DNA of 38,867 nt, taken from contig JAHJGY010000008.1 of the NCBI GenBank assembly GCA_018824115.1, positions 1-38,867 of the forward strand, read 5' to 3'. A model generated the notes under the pieces. That model was not told the DNA's origin and did not search any database. It saw nothing but the letters and a program-made list of their open reading frames with translations. A program made the translations under genes and the position numbers. Positions within the stretch are counted from its first letter, which is position 1, and every line of letters begins with the position of its first letter. Below are positions 30,967 to 38,250 of the stretch, in pieces. Source of the stretch: Patescibacteria group bacterium (GTDB lineage Bacteria; Patescibacteriota; 4484-211).

Positions 30967-32316
30967 CTATTGTCCCAGCCCTTTCGGGCACTTAGCTTGT
31001 TTTTCTTGTACCGAAATTTTCTCTTTTAGTTTATCCATCCATTCCTTTATCTTCGCCTCCTGCCCCTGCAAAGTAGGGGAGTAGTATTTTCTTCCCCTGA
31101 GCTTTTCGGGTAGATATTCTTCGTCCTGGACATAATGACCCTCATAATTATGCGCGTATTTATAATCCTTCCCATACCCTAAGTTCTTCATTAGCTTGGT
31201 TGGTGCGTTCCTTAGATGAAGGGGAATGGGGAGGTTGCCGTGCTGTTTGACATCGGCTCGAGCCTTGGATATACCGGCTGTCGTCGAGTTGGACTTGGGC
31301 GCAGTAGCCAGATAGACTGTGCCGTGGGCTAAGTTCAAAGCACATTCGGGATAACCAATTGTTTCGCAAGCTCTAAAAACCTCATTAGCGACCACCAATG
31401 CGGTAGGTAAAGCCATACCAATATCCTCTGAAGCGAAAATAACCATTCTCCTGGCGATAAACAGCGCGTCTTCACCCGCCTCGATCATCCTTGCCAGATA
31501 GTACAGAGCACCATCGGGGTCAGACCCGCGCATGGACTTTATAAATGCAGAAATAGTGTTATAGTGCTCTTCGCCAGCACGGTCATAACGGAGTGCCTGC
31601 TTCTGCAAAACATCCTCTATTAATTCCAGGTTAATTTCCCCTTCCGAAATAACCTCTGCTGCTGCTTCTAGCGTGTTAAGCACCGTACGGGCATCCCCAT
31701 TAGAGTAATCAACTAAAAAATCCAGTGCCTCCTGATTAATTGCCAGGTTTCTTCCCCCAAGCCCTTTCTCCTTATCCTCCAAAGCAATCTCGGAGACTTT
31801 TTTAAGTTCATCTTGATTTAAACGGTTGAGTGTATAAACTTGGCAACGGGACAGTAGGGGACTAATTACACGAAAAGAGGGGTTCTCGGTCGTTGCCCCA
31901 ATTAAAATGATTTCCCCACGCTCCACATGGGGTAGAAAAGCATCCTGCTGTGCCTTATTAAAACGATGGATTTCATCAATAAACAGGATCGCTTTTTGCC
32001 CGTACGCTTTTCTATACTCCCTGGCTTCCGCCATTACCTTGCGCACATCGGCTAACTTACTAGTTACCGCCGATAGTTCCACAAAATGAGCCCCGGTCTC
32101 GTTAGCTAATATGCGAGCTAAAGTTGTTTTCCCACTACCTGGAGGTCCCCAAAAAATAATGGAGTAGAGTTTTCCCTTTTCCGCCGCCACCCGCAAGGGC
32201 TTACCCTTTGCAACTAGGTGTTCTTGCCCCACAAAATCAGTTAAACTTAGCGGCCGAATACGATCGGCTAAAGGCGATCTATGAGCATCAATTGAAGTGA
32301 AGGGGGGTTTTCCCAT
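30967..32316 (-). CDS. rarA: Replication-associated AAA+ ATPase RarA (MgsA)
   Basis: About 449 residues from ATG 32316; the track's TTG at 32358 would overlap the upstream gene. RarA is a clamp-loader-like ATPase acting at stalled forks. Motifs are ADRIRPLSLTDFVGQEHL, Walker A FWGPPGSGKTTLA, ILFIDEIHRFNKAQQDAFLPHVE (Walker B), GATTENPSF and the C-terminal tetramerisation region (GSDPDGALYYLARMIEAGED, ASEDIGMA). The C-terminus ends in a basic Cys-containing tail. The upstream hypothetical is 16 nt away, so they are probably co-transcribed. Confidence 0.93.
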   Translation of the reverse strand: MGKPPFTSIDAHRSPLADRIRPLSLTDFVGQEHLVAKGKPLRVAAEKGKLYSIIFWGPPGSGKTTLARILANETGAHFVELSAVTSKLADVRKVMAEAREYRKAYGQKAILFIDEIHRFNKAQQDAFLPHVERGEIILIGATTENPSFRVISPLLSRCQVYTLNRLNQDELKKVSEIALEDKEKGLGGRNLAINQEALDFLVDYSNGDARTVLNTLEAAAEVISEGEINLELIEDVLQKQALRYDRAGEEHYNTISAFIKSMRGSDPDGALYYLARMIEAGEDALFIARRMVIFASEDIGMALPTALVVANEVFRACETIGYPECALNLAHGTVYLATAPKSNSTTAGISKARADVKQHGNLPIPLHLRNAPTKLMKNLGYGKDYKYAHNYEGHYVQDEEYLPEKLRGRKYYSPTLQGQEAKIKEWMDKLKEKISVQEKQAKCPKGLGQ

Positions 32317-32332
32317 AGCACCAACAAAAAGA

Positions 32333-32839
32333 TTATTGCTGTTGACGGAGCTGGGCAACTATTCCATGGATCTCATCTACATCCATGGTTTGTTCTCCCG
32401 CTTGTCGAAGAAATGTTTGTTCATCGGTTGATGGTTGATCTGGAAATCCACCGGGAAGAACAAATCGATCAAGCCCCATATTCTCGCTAGCCATAGCAAT
32501 TAGAAGCTCCGCCTTCGTCTCGATAACATCAGCCGCGGCTAACCGCGCTTCCTCCGAATCATCGCCCTCTAACCACGCCAGCGCCGCCTGCTGAGTAACT
32601 AGCAAGTCCCGTTCTTCCTGTCGTTTTCTTCTCCCCGCATCGCTCACTGGCTCTCTCGCACTTAACGCTCTCCCCATTAACTCATTCGTCCTTTCAAGAC
32701 CAGGTTTAAGAGCTAACAAATACTGCCTTGACCTTTCTTCCACTGTAATTTTCTCCACCTGGGTCTGTCTGTACTCCACTAACTTCCTTTTAGCAGCTGG
32801 TGATAGTAAATCTGAGATTGGGCCGTACTTTTCATACAT
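32333..32839 (-). CDS. Hypothetical helical protein upstream of rarA
   Basis: The protein has 168 residues, almost wholly helical and charged (EERSRQYLLALKPGLERTNELMGRALSAREP, RRKRQEERDLLVTQQAALAWLEG split in two helices). There is no signal peptide, no membrane segment and no Cys. AAAGGTGAA lies upstream of the ATG. No family recognised. Its closeness to rarA hints at co-transcription but gives no function. Confidence 0.6.
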   Translation of the reverse strand: MYEKYGPISDLLSPAAKRKLVEYRQTQVEKITVEERSRQYLLALKPGLERTNELMGRALSAREPVSDAGRRKRQEERDLLVTQQAALAWLEGDDSEEARLAAADVIETKAELLIAMASENMGLDRFVLPGGFPDQPSTDEQTFLRQAGEQTMDVDEIHGIVAQLRQQQ

Positions 32840-32942
32840 AAGAATTCACCTTTCTTGCCGCTACTATTCTATCACCAAAACTACCATTGACACCAATTGA
32901 AAATTAAAATAGTATGAAAGTATTGGAGGAGGTGATATTAAG

Positions 32943-33356
32943 ATGCCAGAAGAAAATCAGGGAGAAATGGTTTCGGGGCAAATGCCTGTTGAAACACCCA
33001 CTGAACAAGCTGAACAACCTAGTACACCAGTGAAAAGCGGTCTTGAGTCCAATATGGCGGGAGCATTAAGTTATGTTCTAGGCCCAATTACTGGTATTTA
33101 TTTCTGGGTTACAGAAAAGGAAGATAATTTTGTCCGCTTCCACGCCATGCAATCGATTTTATTCAGTGTTGCCTGCGTTATTATCGCCACAATTCTAGGT
33201 TTCTTACCATATCTTGGTTGGGGTTTTGCACAGTTGATCAACCTCGGTATTCTAATTATCTGGATCTTCCTTATGTATCAGGCCTACAATAATAAAGAAT
33301 GGGAACTTCCAGTTATCGGCCAAATGGCGCGGGATCAGATCAATAAACCAAAGTAA
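32943..33356 (+). CDS. DUF4870-like small membrane protein
   Basis: The protein has 137 residues. A disordered Pro/Glu/Thr N-terminus (~32 residues) precedes a typical DUF4870 core: MAGALSYVLGPITGIYFWVTEKEDNFVRFHAMQSILF, then a second hydrophobic helix, WIFLMYQAYNNKEWELPVIG. Three to four transmembrane segments are expected. The family function is unknown; the FVRFHAMQS motif is its hallmark. A strong GGAGGAGGTG lies 10 nt before the ATG, unlike most core genes here. Stands alone between rarA and the exported protein gene. Confidence 0.75.
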   Translation: MPEENQGEMVSGQMPVETPTEQAEQPSTPVKSGLESNMAGALSYVLGPITGIYFWVTEKEDNFVRFHAMQSILFSVACVIIATILGFLPYLGWGFAQLINLGILIIWIFLMYQAYNNKEWELPVIGQMARDQINKPK

Positions 33357-33467
33357 TGGTTGTTTGACCTTAGCGGAAGATAGATAGCAACATCGTTATT
33401 GGTGTTGGAGTAGGTTAGTGTTGCCGATTGATGCTGTTTTTCTAACGGATAACTCTTAATTAATAAC

Positions 33468-34706
33468 GTGATTAAACGATTCCTCGCAACAACATTAATA
33501 GCTCTTTCACTCGCTCAATGCGGTTGTGTCCGTATTCCTGCACCGCACACAGCACAAGCTGTATCACTTTTTGAAACCAATCAGACGCTAATCAACGAAT
33601 ACCTAGTAAAACAACAGGAATATCAACAAAAAGTCAGCAGCTATACCGATCTTAAAAATGCGTTTACCACGCTACGCGATCGGTTCCAGAGTAACCAAAA
33701 TGTGGTCACCAAAAGTTTACTTCTAGAGCAAGTTAGATCCTATTTCCCGGCGACCTTGGACGCAATGATCGCTTACTTAGAAGCCGCAAAGGCAAAAATC
33801 GAAAGCTCAAGTAGTCTCCCCGACAGCCAAAAAACCACTATTCTCAACGAGATAGATCAAGACATCAACTACCTAACCCAGCAAATGACAGTAGTCGAGA
33901 ATGCTGACGATTTAAGTTCGGCAAGAGGAGCCGCTCAAGCAATCAGAACATACTGGCTCGGAGTTCAAGTACGCGTAAAACAATGGACTGGAAGATTATT
34001 GTGGGCTAAAGTAAACTATCTACTAACTCGCCTGGAAGACACAGCAAACAAACTAGAAGAAGATATTAACGAGCTTAAAGACGAGGGACAAGACGTTTCC
34101 GAACTGGAGGACTTGCTCGCCGATTTTCGGGAACACCTATCCACCGCTTTAGAAAAACTGGAACTGGCCAAGGAAAAACTTGAAGCCATAACTAACCTCA
34201 CCGAAGCCAACCAACTATTTGGCACCATTCATCAATATGTTAAAGATGCCAACCAATACCTGCGTCAAGCTCATCAAGATCTTAAAAAATTAATCGCCGA
34301 ACTGAAAGGTTACCAACATAGAATTAAAAGAATCAGTGGGACTGGCACCTTATACTCCCAGGGCGACGGGAAAATTGCTCTTGTTGGGAACGGAACAATT
34401 AAAGGAGCCGTTGATTCTCAACTGGGAGGAACGGTAGTTATCGCCGACCAGGGAGGGGATTCGCAAATCAATACCAATGACCAGGGAACAAAAGAAACCC
34501 TAGCCGAAAACAAATGGCGTTATACTGCTATCGGCACCATTGAAATTACCGGAAGAGATGTTATTGCGGTAATCACTGGGTCCGAATTGGATATCCAAGC
34601 TGTTGGAACCGGAACTGTTTTACTACAGGGTACTGGTCAGTATAAAATCGATCAGGCCGACTGGCAGGATATCCCTGCTGGCGGCTTAGAAGCAAGTCTG
34701 CAGTAA
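33468..34706 (+). CDS. Exported coiled-coil protein with C-terminal beta domain
   Basis: The protein has 412 residues and a GTG start. An N-terminal signal (FLATTLIALSLAQCGC) suggests export, possibly as a lipoprotein, though LAQC is an imperfect lipobox. Residues ~30-285 form long heptad-rich helices (LEEDINELKDEGQDVSELEDLL, LEKLELAKEKLEAITNL). The last ~110 residues are Gly/Thr/Val-rich and beta-like (GTGTLYSQGDGKIALVGNGTIKG, VGTGTVLLQGTGQYKI). This helical-stalk plus beta-tip layout suggests a surface or cell-contact protein. No family recognised. The single-pass partner gene starts 4 nt later. Confidence 0.65.
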   Translation: MIKRFLATTLIALSLAQCGCVRIPAPHTAQAVSLFETNQTLINEYLVKQQEYQQKVSSYTDLKNAFTTLRDRFQSNQNVVTKSLLLEQVRSYFPATLDAMIAYLEAAKAKIESSSSLPDSQKTTILNEIDQDINYLTQQMTVVENADDLSSARGAAQAIRTYWLGVQVRVKQWTGRLLWAKVNYLLTRLEDTANKLEEDINELKDEGQDVSELEDLLADFREHLSTALEKLELAKEKLEAITNLTEANQLFGTIHQYVKDANQYLRQAHQDLKKLIAELKGYQHRIKRISGTGTLYSQGDGKIALVGNGTIKGAVDSQLGGTVVIADQGGDSQINTNDQGTKETLAENKWRYTAIGTIEITGRDVIAVITGSELDIQAVGTGTVLLQGTGQYKIDQADWQDIPAGGLEASLQ

Positions 34707-34710
34707 AAAC

Positions 34711-35103
34711 ATGGAAGAACAGAGAGAAACCAACACAACCGAACAGGGCCAAAAGACAGCCGCCCCTGCTTTAAAACAAAAGAAACGGGTTAACCTAGTC
34801 AAAACTCTTTTCATTACCTTTCTTCTGACTGTCATTATTGCCTCAATCATTTTTGTTTACCGACCATTCAAACAACAGCAAGCCCCGGATCAAGCAGGTC
34901 AATTTGCGCCTACCTTAACTCCTACCAGCACAATCACACCAACTGCAAAACCTACCGTCAGCGCTGAAGTTTCTGAATTCTACGAAGAGAGCAATGTGGA
35001 CACCGCTGATAGCGAGAGCTCAGCTGATTCTATCGAAAACTCATTCGGTGATGCTGAAAACTCTGGCCTCGATGAACCACAGGATTTCGATTTGGAACTC
35101 TAA
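34711..35103 (+). CDS. Single-pass membrane protein with acidic exterior tail
   Basis: The protein has 130 residues. A basic cytoplasmic stretch (KQKKRVNLVK), one transmembrane helix (TLFITFLLTVIIASIIFVY) and a Pro/Thr linker (TLTPTSTITPTAKPT) are followed by a strongly acidic tail (Asp/Glu/Ser). It probably faces outward with the tail. Placed 4 nt after the exported coiled-coil gene, so the two likely function together at the envelope. A weak CAGC/GCTG hairpin with TTTTTTT follows at about 35113-35129. No family recognised. Confidence 0.6.
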   Translation: MEEQRETNTTEQGQKTAAPALKQKKRVNLVKTLFITFLLTVIIASIIFVYRPFKQQQAPDQAGQFAPTLTPTSTITPTAKPTVSAEVSEFYEESNVDTADSESSADSIENSFGDAENSGLDEPQDFDLEL

Positions 35104-35367
35104 TCCCAATTTTCAGCCAGCTGTTTTTTTCTAAAAGCACTTGACGAACAAGCGCCGGTTATGATGTGTTGGGCAATCTTCTGAAATACGTTTACATGAA
35201 AGGAAAAAGTGCCGCTACAAACAAAAGTCTTAGCCAGTATCGTACCTCCCCCAAGAGTAGACAAGTTTTTTGCCCTCTTTACCATTACTATGCTCTGTGT
35301 ATGGAGCATTTAAGTAGGACGGGAGGCAGTTTAAGTTAAAATCAAAAAAATAATACCAAGAAAGCAG
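35104..35367. other. Gene-free gap before the amidotransferase gene
   Basis: About 290 nt up to the ATG at 35392, with no convincing ORF (the 69-codon minus ORF lacks protein character). It contains the T7-run hairpin at the start, TGCTC/GAGCA near 35290-35308, and TTAAAAT near 35335. A short leader transcript ending at the next hairpin is possible. Confidence 0.4.
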
Positions 35368-35391
35368 CCTCCCTAACCGGGAGGTTTTTTA
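35368..35391 (+). promoter_or_regulatory. Terminator-like hairpin containing the SD of the next gene
   Basis: CCTCCC (35368-35373), a TAACC loop, GGGAGG (35379-35384) and TTTTTT, then the ATG at 35392. The 3' arm is also a strong SD with 7-nt spacing. The hairpin can therefore either end transcription or hide the SD, an attenuator-like arrangement. Confidence 0.6.
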
Positions 35392-36108
35392 ATGCAGACT
35401 GTCAAATTAACCCTGCACCGACTGGTGCAGGGTAATGCAGAACGCCAGAATAAAGCTATTGAAGAAGCTAGTGGGGCAGTTATTCTCATGAAATACTGCC
35501 AGAATACAAAAATTATCGACCGTATTTATAATCTACTAGATGGACTACTAATCCCTGGAGGTTCTGATCTTCATCCTAAGTACTATGGCGAAAAGCTGAA
35601 CAAGAAGCTGATTAGTGCGGTGAACCAGGAAAGAGATAAACTCGAAGTTTACGTGCTTAAAAAAGCTATACAGGACAAAAAACCTATCCTCGGAATCTGT
35701 CGAGGCATACAAATTATCAACACCATAGAAGGCGGGACTCTATATCAAGACATCGTCCAACAATTAAAAAACCCCGCTCATACAGCGAAAAGATATCCCT
35801 GCTACCCCGATAGTCCCCGAACACACATCACGCTCGTAAAAAAATCTAAATTAGGCCAAATTCTAGGTGTAAAAAGATTTGTTTGCAACTGCGCTCATCA
35901 TCGGGCAATAAAAGATCTAGCTAGGGGATACAAAGTAGTTGGAGAATCTAAAGACGGAATGATTGAAGCTATTGAGAAAGATTCAGACGATCATTGGATA
36001 ATCGCAGTCCAGGGACACCCGGAAGCAACTTTGGATAAAAGACCACTATTTAAAAAACTTTTCGGGGAGTTTGTTCGGCAGTGCCGATTATACAGCAAGA
36101 AGAAATAA
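35392..36108 (+). CDS. Class I glutamine amidotransferase, PuuD/peptidase C26-like
   Basis: The protein has 238 residues. Family motifs are LLIPGGSDLHPKYYGE, the nucleophile elbow ILGICRGIQIINTIEGGTLYQDI with its Cys, HHRAIKDL, and VQGHPEAT (usually VQWHPE) with the catalytic His and Glu. PuuD-type enzymes hydrolyse gamma-glutamyl-GABA or related gamma-glutamyl amides. The usual N-terminal strand (PxIGIT) is missing; an in-frame TAA at 35374 shows the ORF cannot start further up. The start is supported by GGGAGG inside the hairpin. Either a naturally short form or a gene that lost its 5' end. No polyamine genes nearby. Confidence 0.7.
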   Translation: MQTVKLTLHRLVQGNAERQNKAIEEASGAVILMKYCQNTKIIDRIYNLLDGLLIPGGSDLHPKYYGEKLNKKLISAVNQERDKLEVYVLKKAIQDKKPILGICRGIQIINTIEGGTLYQDIVQQLKNPAHTAKRYPCYPDSPRTHITLVKKSKLGQILGVKRFVCNCAHHRAIKDLARGYKVVGESKDGMIEAIEKDSDDHWIIAVQGHPEATLDKRPLFKKLFGEFVRQCRLYSKKK

Positions 36109-36112
36109 GTGG

Positions 36113-36159
36113 CCATGGGCCACAAGAACGATTGGTATGATTGTCCCTGTGGCCCATGG
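36113..36159. terminator. 12-bp perfect stem with 23-nt loop, bidirectional
   Basis: CCATGGGCCACA and its exact reverse complement enclose 23 nt, between converging genes. It likely ends both transcripts. The stem-plus-23-nt-loop size matches the 14-bp stem at 3487-3537. Confidence 0.55.
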
Positions 36160-36168
36160 TTTACTTGT

Positions 36169-37479
36169 TCAGAAACCGTGATGTCCGCCCTGGTCAGACG
36201 GCGCTTCAGGTTCGTCCTGCTCGATCTCCGACGGGATCAGCAGTTCGGTGAGGAGCCGCTTCATCGCCGCTGTCCGGTCAGGCTGCTGCCGCAACCAGGC
36301 CCGGTAGATACTCAACGCATAGGGATAAACCCAGATGTAGCTGCGCACCGCCTCCACAAATCCGTGCCAGCTGTCCAGCCGGCCGGGGGAATAGAGGGCA
36401 CGTTGGACCAGGTATTCATCCACCTCGGTCCGTTTATAACCTTGATCGACCATCAACGCCGCATTGTCACGGACAACCGATAGTTGCTCGAACAATCTTT
36501 TAAGCTGCATAAAGGCACTCAGCTCATGCCGGTCCAGGTCGACGTCCGCCATACCATAGAGCTGCATCGTTAGGTCAACTGCCTGCTCGTGCGGCCAGAA
36601 GAACTCCTGGGCCAACTCGGCCGTTCCCTCGAGCAAGGCCAAGGTGGGATCAAAGGTTAACCAGGCGGTCAGCTCGGACCAGCCACGCTGACATGCTAGG
36701 CGGTACCACAACCACGCATGAACCACGTGCAACAGCTCGTGAGGCACGGTGTCCAACAGCCCGGCTAGGATCGGTGGGGCCTGGGTGTGGCGGGCAATGG
36801 CATAGCTGGCGTAACTGCCCCACATCTTCAGCTCCCCGCTAAAATAGGGATTAAGCGGGAATTGCAACCGCAGAAAGTCAGCCGGTGGCAAAACATCCTC
36901 TCCCAGCATTCCCAGGGCCCGCTGGCGGGTCGCGGCAATCGCGCGCTCGACGATGAGGCGGAAGAGGGGTTCGTCTTGAACTAATGCCGGTACACGCAGC
37001 GAATCGCGCCAAAGATTAATCCGCTCCGGCACAGAGTCGCCGCCGAGGTGTATGGGGATCAGATCCTCGATCTGCCGGTGGGCTAGGTCCACACCATCTT
37101 CAGCCTGCCATTCCATGGGAACGCCATAAATCTGGCCCCACTCATCGACCATCGTCATCGGTGGTCGGCCGGCGGCGAGAGCTTCCAGAACCTCAAGACG
37201 GGTAGACAAGCCGTTTACCCGCGCCGCCAGAACGCGGCCGCGCCGGGACTCCACGCCACTAGCAGTCCCGAAAAGGACCGTCAAACGATCCTTGAGAACC
37301 GCTAGGGGCAACATTTGGGGTCGCTGGGCACGCAGACCATCCAAGCCCGAGTACCAAATGCAGTCAATGGTGACATCGGCCTGGGAATCGAGAGCATCGA
37401 CCATTAAGGCCAACCTGAGATACTCTTGCCCTAACTCGTCACCGGCAAAAAGCAAGTTCGCTAATACACTGTCGTTCAT
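36169..37479 (-). CDS. Putative HELLH zinc metallopeptidase, GC-rich
   Basis: The protein has 436 residues. VPHELLHVVHAW carries the HExxH motif (His247, His251), and LLEGTAELAQEF about 35 residues later offers the third ligand (Glu), a gluzincin-like arrangement. The N-terminal ~200 residues contain no motif I know, and there is no signal peptide. Codons are much GC-richer than in flanking genes. AGGAGG lies 6 nt before the ATG. A -35/-10 promoter and a UTR hairpin precede it. All this resembles the island at 1-4500 rather than the core. Probable recent transfer; substrate unknown. Confidence 0.6.
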   Translation of the reverse strand: MNDSVLANLLFAGDELGQEYLRLALMVDALDSQADVTIDCIWYSGLDGLRAQRPQMLPLAVLKDRLTVLFGTASGVESRRGRVLAARVNGLSTRLEVLEALAAGRPPMTMVDEWGQIYGVPMEWQAEDGVDLAHRQIEDLIPIHLGGDSVPERINLWRDSLRVPALVQDEPLFRLIVERAIAATRQRALGMLGEDVLPPADFLRLQFPLNPYFSGELKMWGSYASYAIARHTQAPPILAGLLDTVPHELLHVVHAWLWYRLACQRGWSELTAWLTFDPTLALLEGTAELAQEFFWPHEQAVDLTMQLYGMADVDLDRHELSAFMQLKRLFEQLSVVRDNAALMVDQGYKRTEVDEYLVQRALYSPGRLDSWHGFVEAVRSYIWVYPYALSIYRAWLRQQPDRTAAMKRLLTELLIPSEIEQDEPEAPSDQGGHHGF

Positions 37480-37502
37480 TACTAACCTCCTCTTAATTAT
37501 GA

Positions 37503-37519
37503 TCGGCCGTTCCGGCCGA
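37503..37519 (-). promoter_or_regulatory. UTR hairpin TCGGCCG-TTC-CGGCCGA before the SD
   Basis: A 7-bp GC stem about 12 nt before the AGGAGG of the metallopeptidase-like gene. The same hairpin-then-SD order is found before all four island transcription or translation units at 480, 2578, 3068 and 3824. Confidence 0.6.
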
Positions 37520-37548
37520 AACTAATAAGGTGCCAAACACTAGGGGAT

Positions 37549-37577
37549 ATTCTAGCAAAAATACGCGAGTTTGTCAG
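37549..37577 (-). promoter_or_regulatory. Promoter of the metallopeptidase-like gene
   Basis: On the minus strand CTGACA, exactly 17 nt, TAGAAT. The predicted 5' UTR is about 60 nt. Confidence 0.6.
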
Positions 37578-37602
37578 ATTTGCTATTTTATCAGAAGCGG
37601 GT

Positions 37603-37628
37603 AAGTGGGTTCTGCGAAGAACCCACTT
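37603..37628. repeat. Perfect 10-bp hairpin upstream of the metallopeptidase promoter
   Basis: AAGTGGGTTC and its reverse complement with a TGCGAA loop. It could mark the end of an upstream transcript or an insulating element; no U-run. Confidence 0.45.
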
Positions 37629-37896
37629 AGGGCTGTTAACGTGCTCATTTTACCTCCTCAGGTTGTATACGTTTCGCCACTAACCACTAACTCAGATAGC
37701 TACCTCATCCACTTTGTACACTATGCACCAATTTTGGAAAAACGAACTTTATCCTATCATCTTGCATTAAACTTGTCTACTGTAAACTTAACGCCCTGAT
37801 TAACAAAATACCTACAACCCAGCTGGTAAACCTTATAAATACTTCCTTAATGTGTTATAGTGCGAATTACCAGCTGTACCCGGTCTTGTAACGTTG

Positions 37897-38250
37897 TTAG
37901 GAGGGGGAAATTAGACTTAGTAATATAAGTACGCCTATTGGAATAAGAAGCGAAAGCCAAAATAATTTCTTTGGATTATCTACTGCAACACCCCACTTTT
38001 TCTCTATCCATTCGGCGAGTTTTAAGGAGAGTTTGTAAGAGGGGAGGAGGGAGAGGGGTGTTGAGAGAATGCCAATAATCCCCGCCAACCCAGCTATTAC
38101 CAGGCTTTCTTCCGCGAACCCACCCGTTATTAACAATCTTCCGACCAGAACAACCGAGAATGACGAAACCGCAAACCAGCCTATTGCGACTAACAGAACT
38201 AACAACAAATTGATTATTACTACCAATGTGTGCATGTGAATTCTACTCAT
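37897..38250 (-). CDS. Small membrane protein downstream of the lipase-like gene
   Basis: The protein has 117 residues and overlaps the stop of the upstream gene (ATGAGTAG), so it is translationally coupled. Three hydrophobic segments: LVVIINLLLVLLVAIGWFA, LVIAGLAGIIGILSTPLSLL, and LFWLSLLIPIGVLILLSLI at the C-terminus. The polar part between the last two (KLAEWIEKKWGVAVDNPKK) faces one side. No family recognised. It may anchor or assist the hydrolase upstream. Confidence 0.6.
   Translation of the reverse strand: MSRIHMHTLVVIINLLLVLLVAIGWFAVSSFSVVLVGRLLITGGFAEESLVIAGLAGIIGILSTPLSLLPSYKLSLKLAEWIEKKWGVAVDNPKKLFWLSLLIPIGVLILLSLISPS

Larger units (their letters stand above)
37480..37896. other. 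Gene-free gap with promoter and hairpins
   Basis: Holds the minus-strand promoter and UTR hairpin of the metallopeptidase-like gene and a perfect 10-bp stem (AAGTGGGTTC, loop TGCGAA) at 37603-37628. The plus-strand ORF 37605-37799 lacks any SD or protein character. From ~37640 to 37896 I see nothing further except AT-rich sequence. Confidence 0.5.

Noticed and set aside
35100-35309. 69-codon minus ORF in the gap before the amidotransferase
   Set aside because: No SD, no family character, and it overlaps a probable terminator.
36109-36483. 124-codon plus ORF at the start of the GC-rich gene
   Set aside because: Shadow of the minus-strand metallopeptidase-like gene; high GC makes long false frames.
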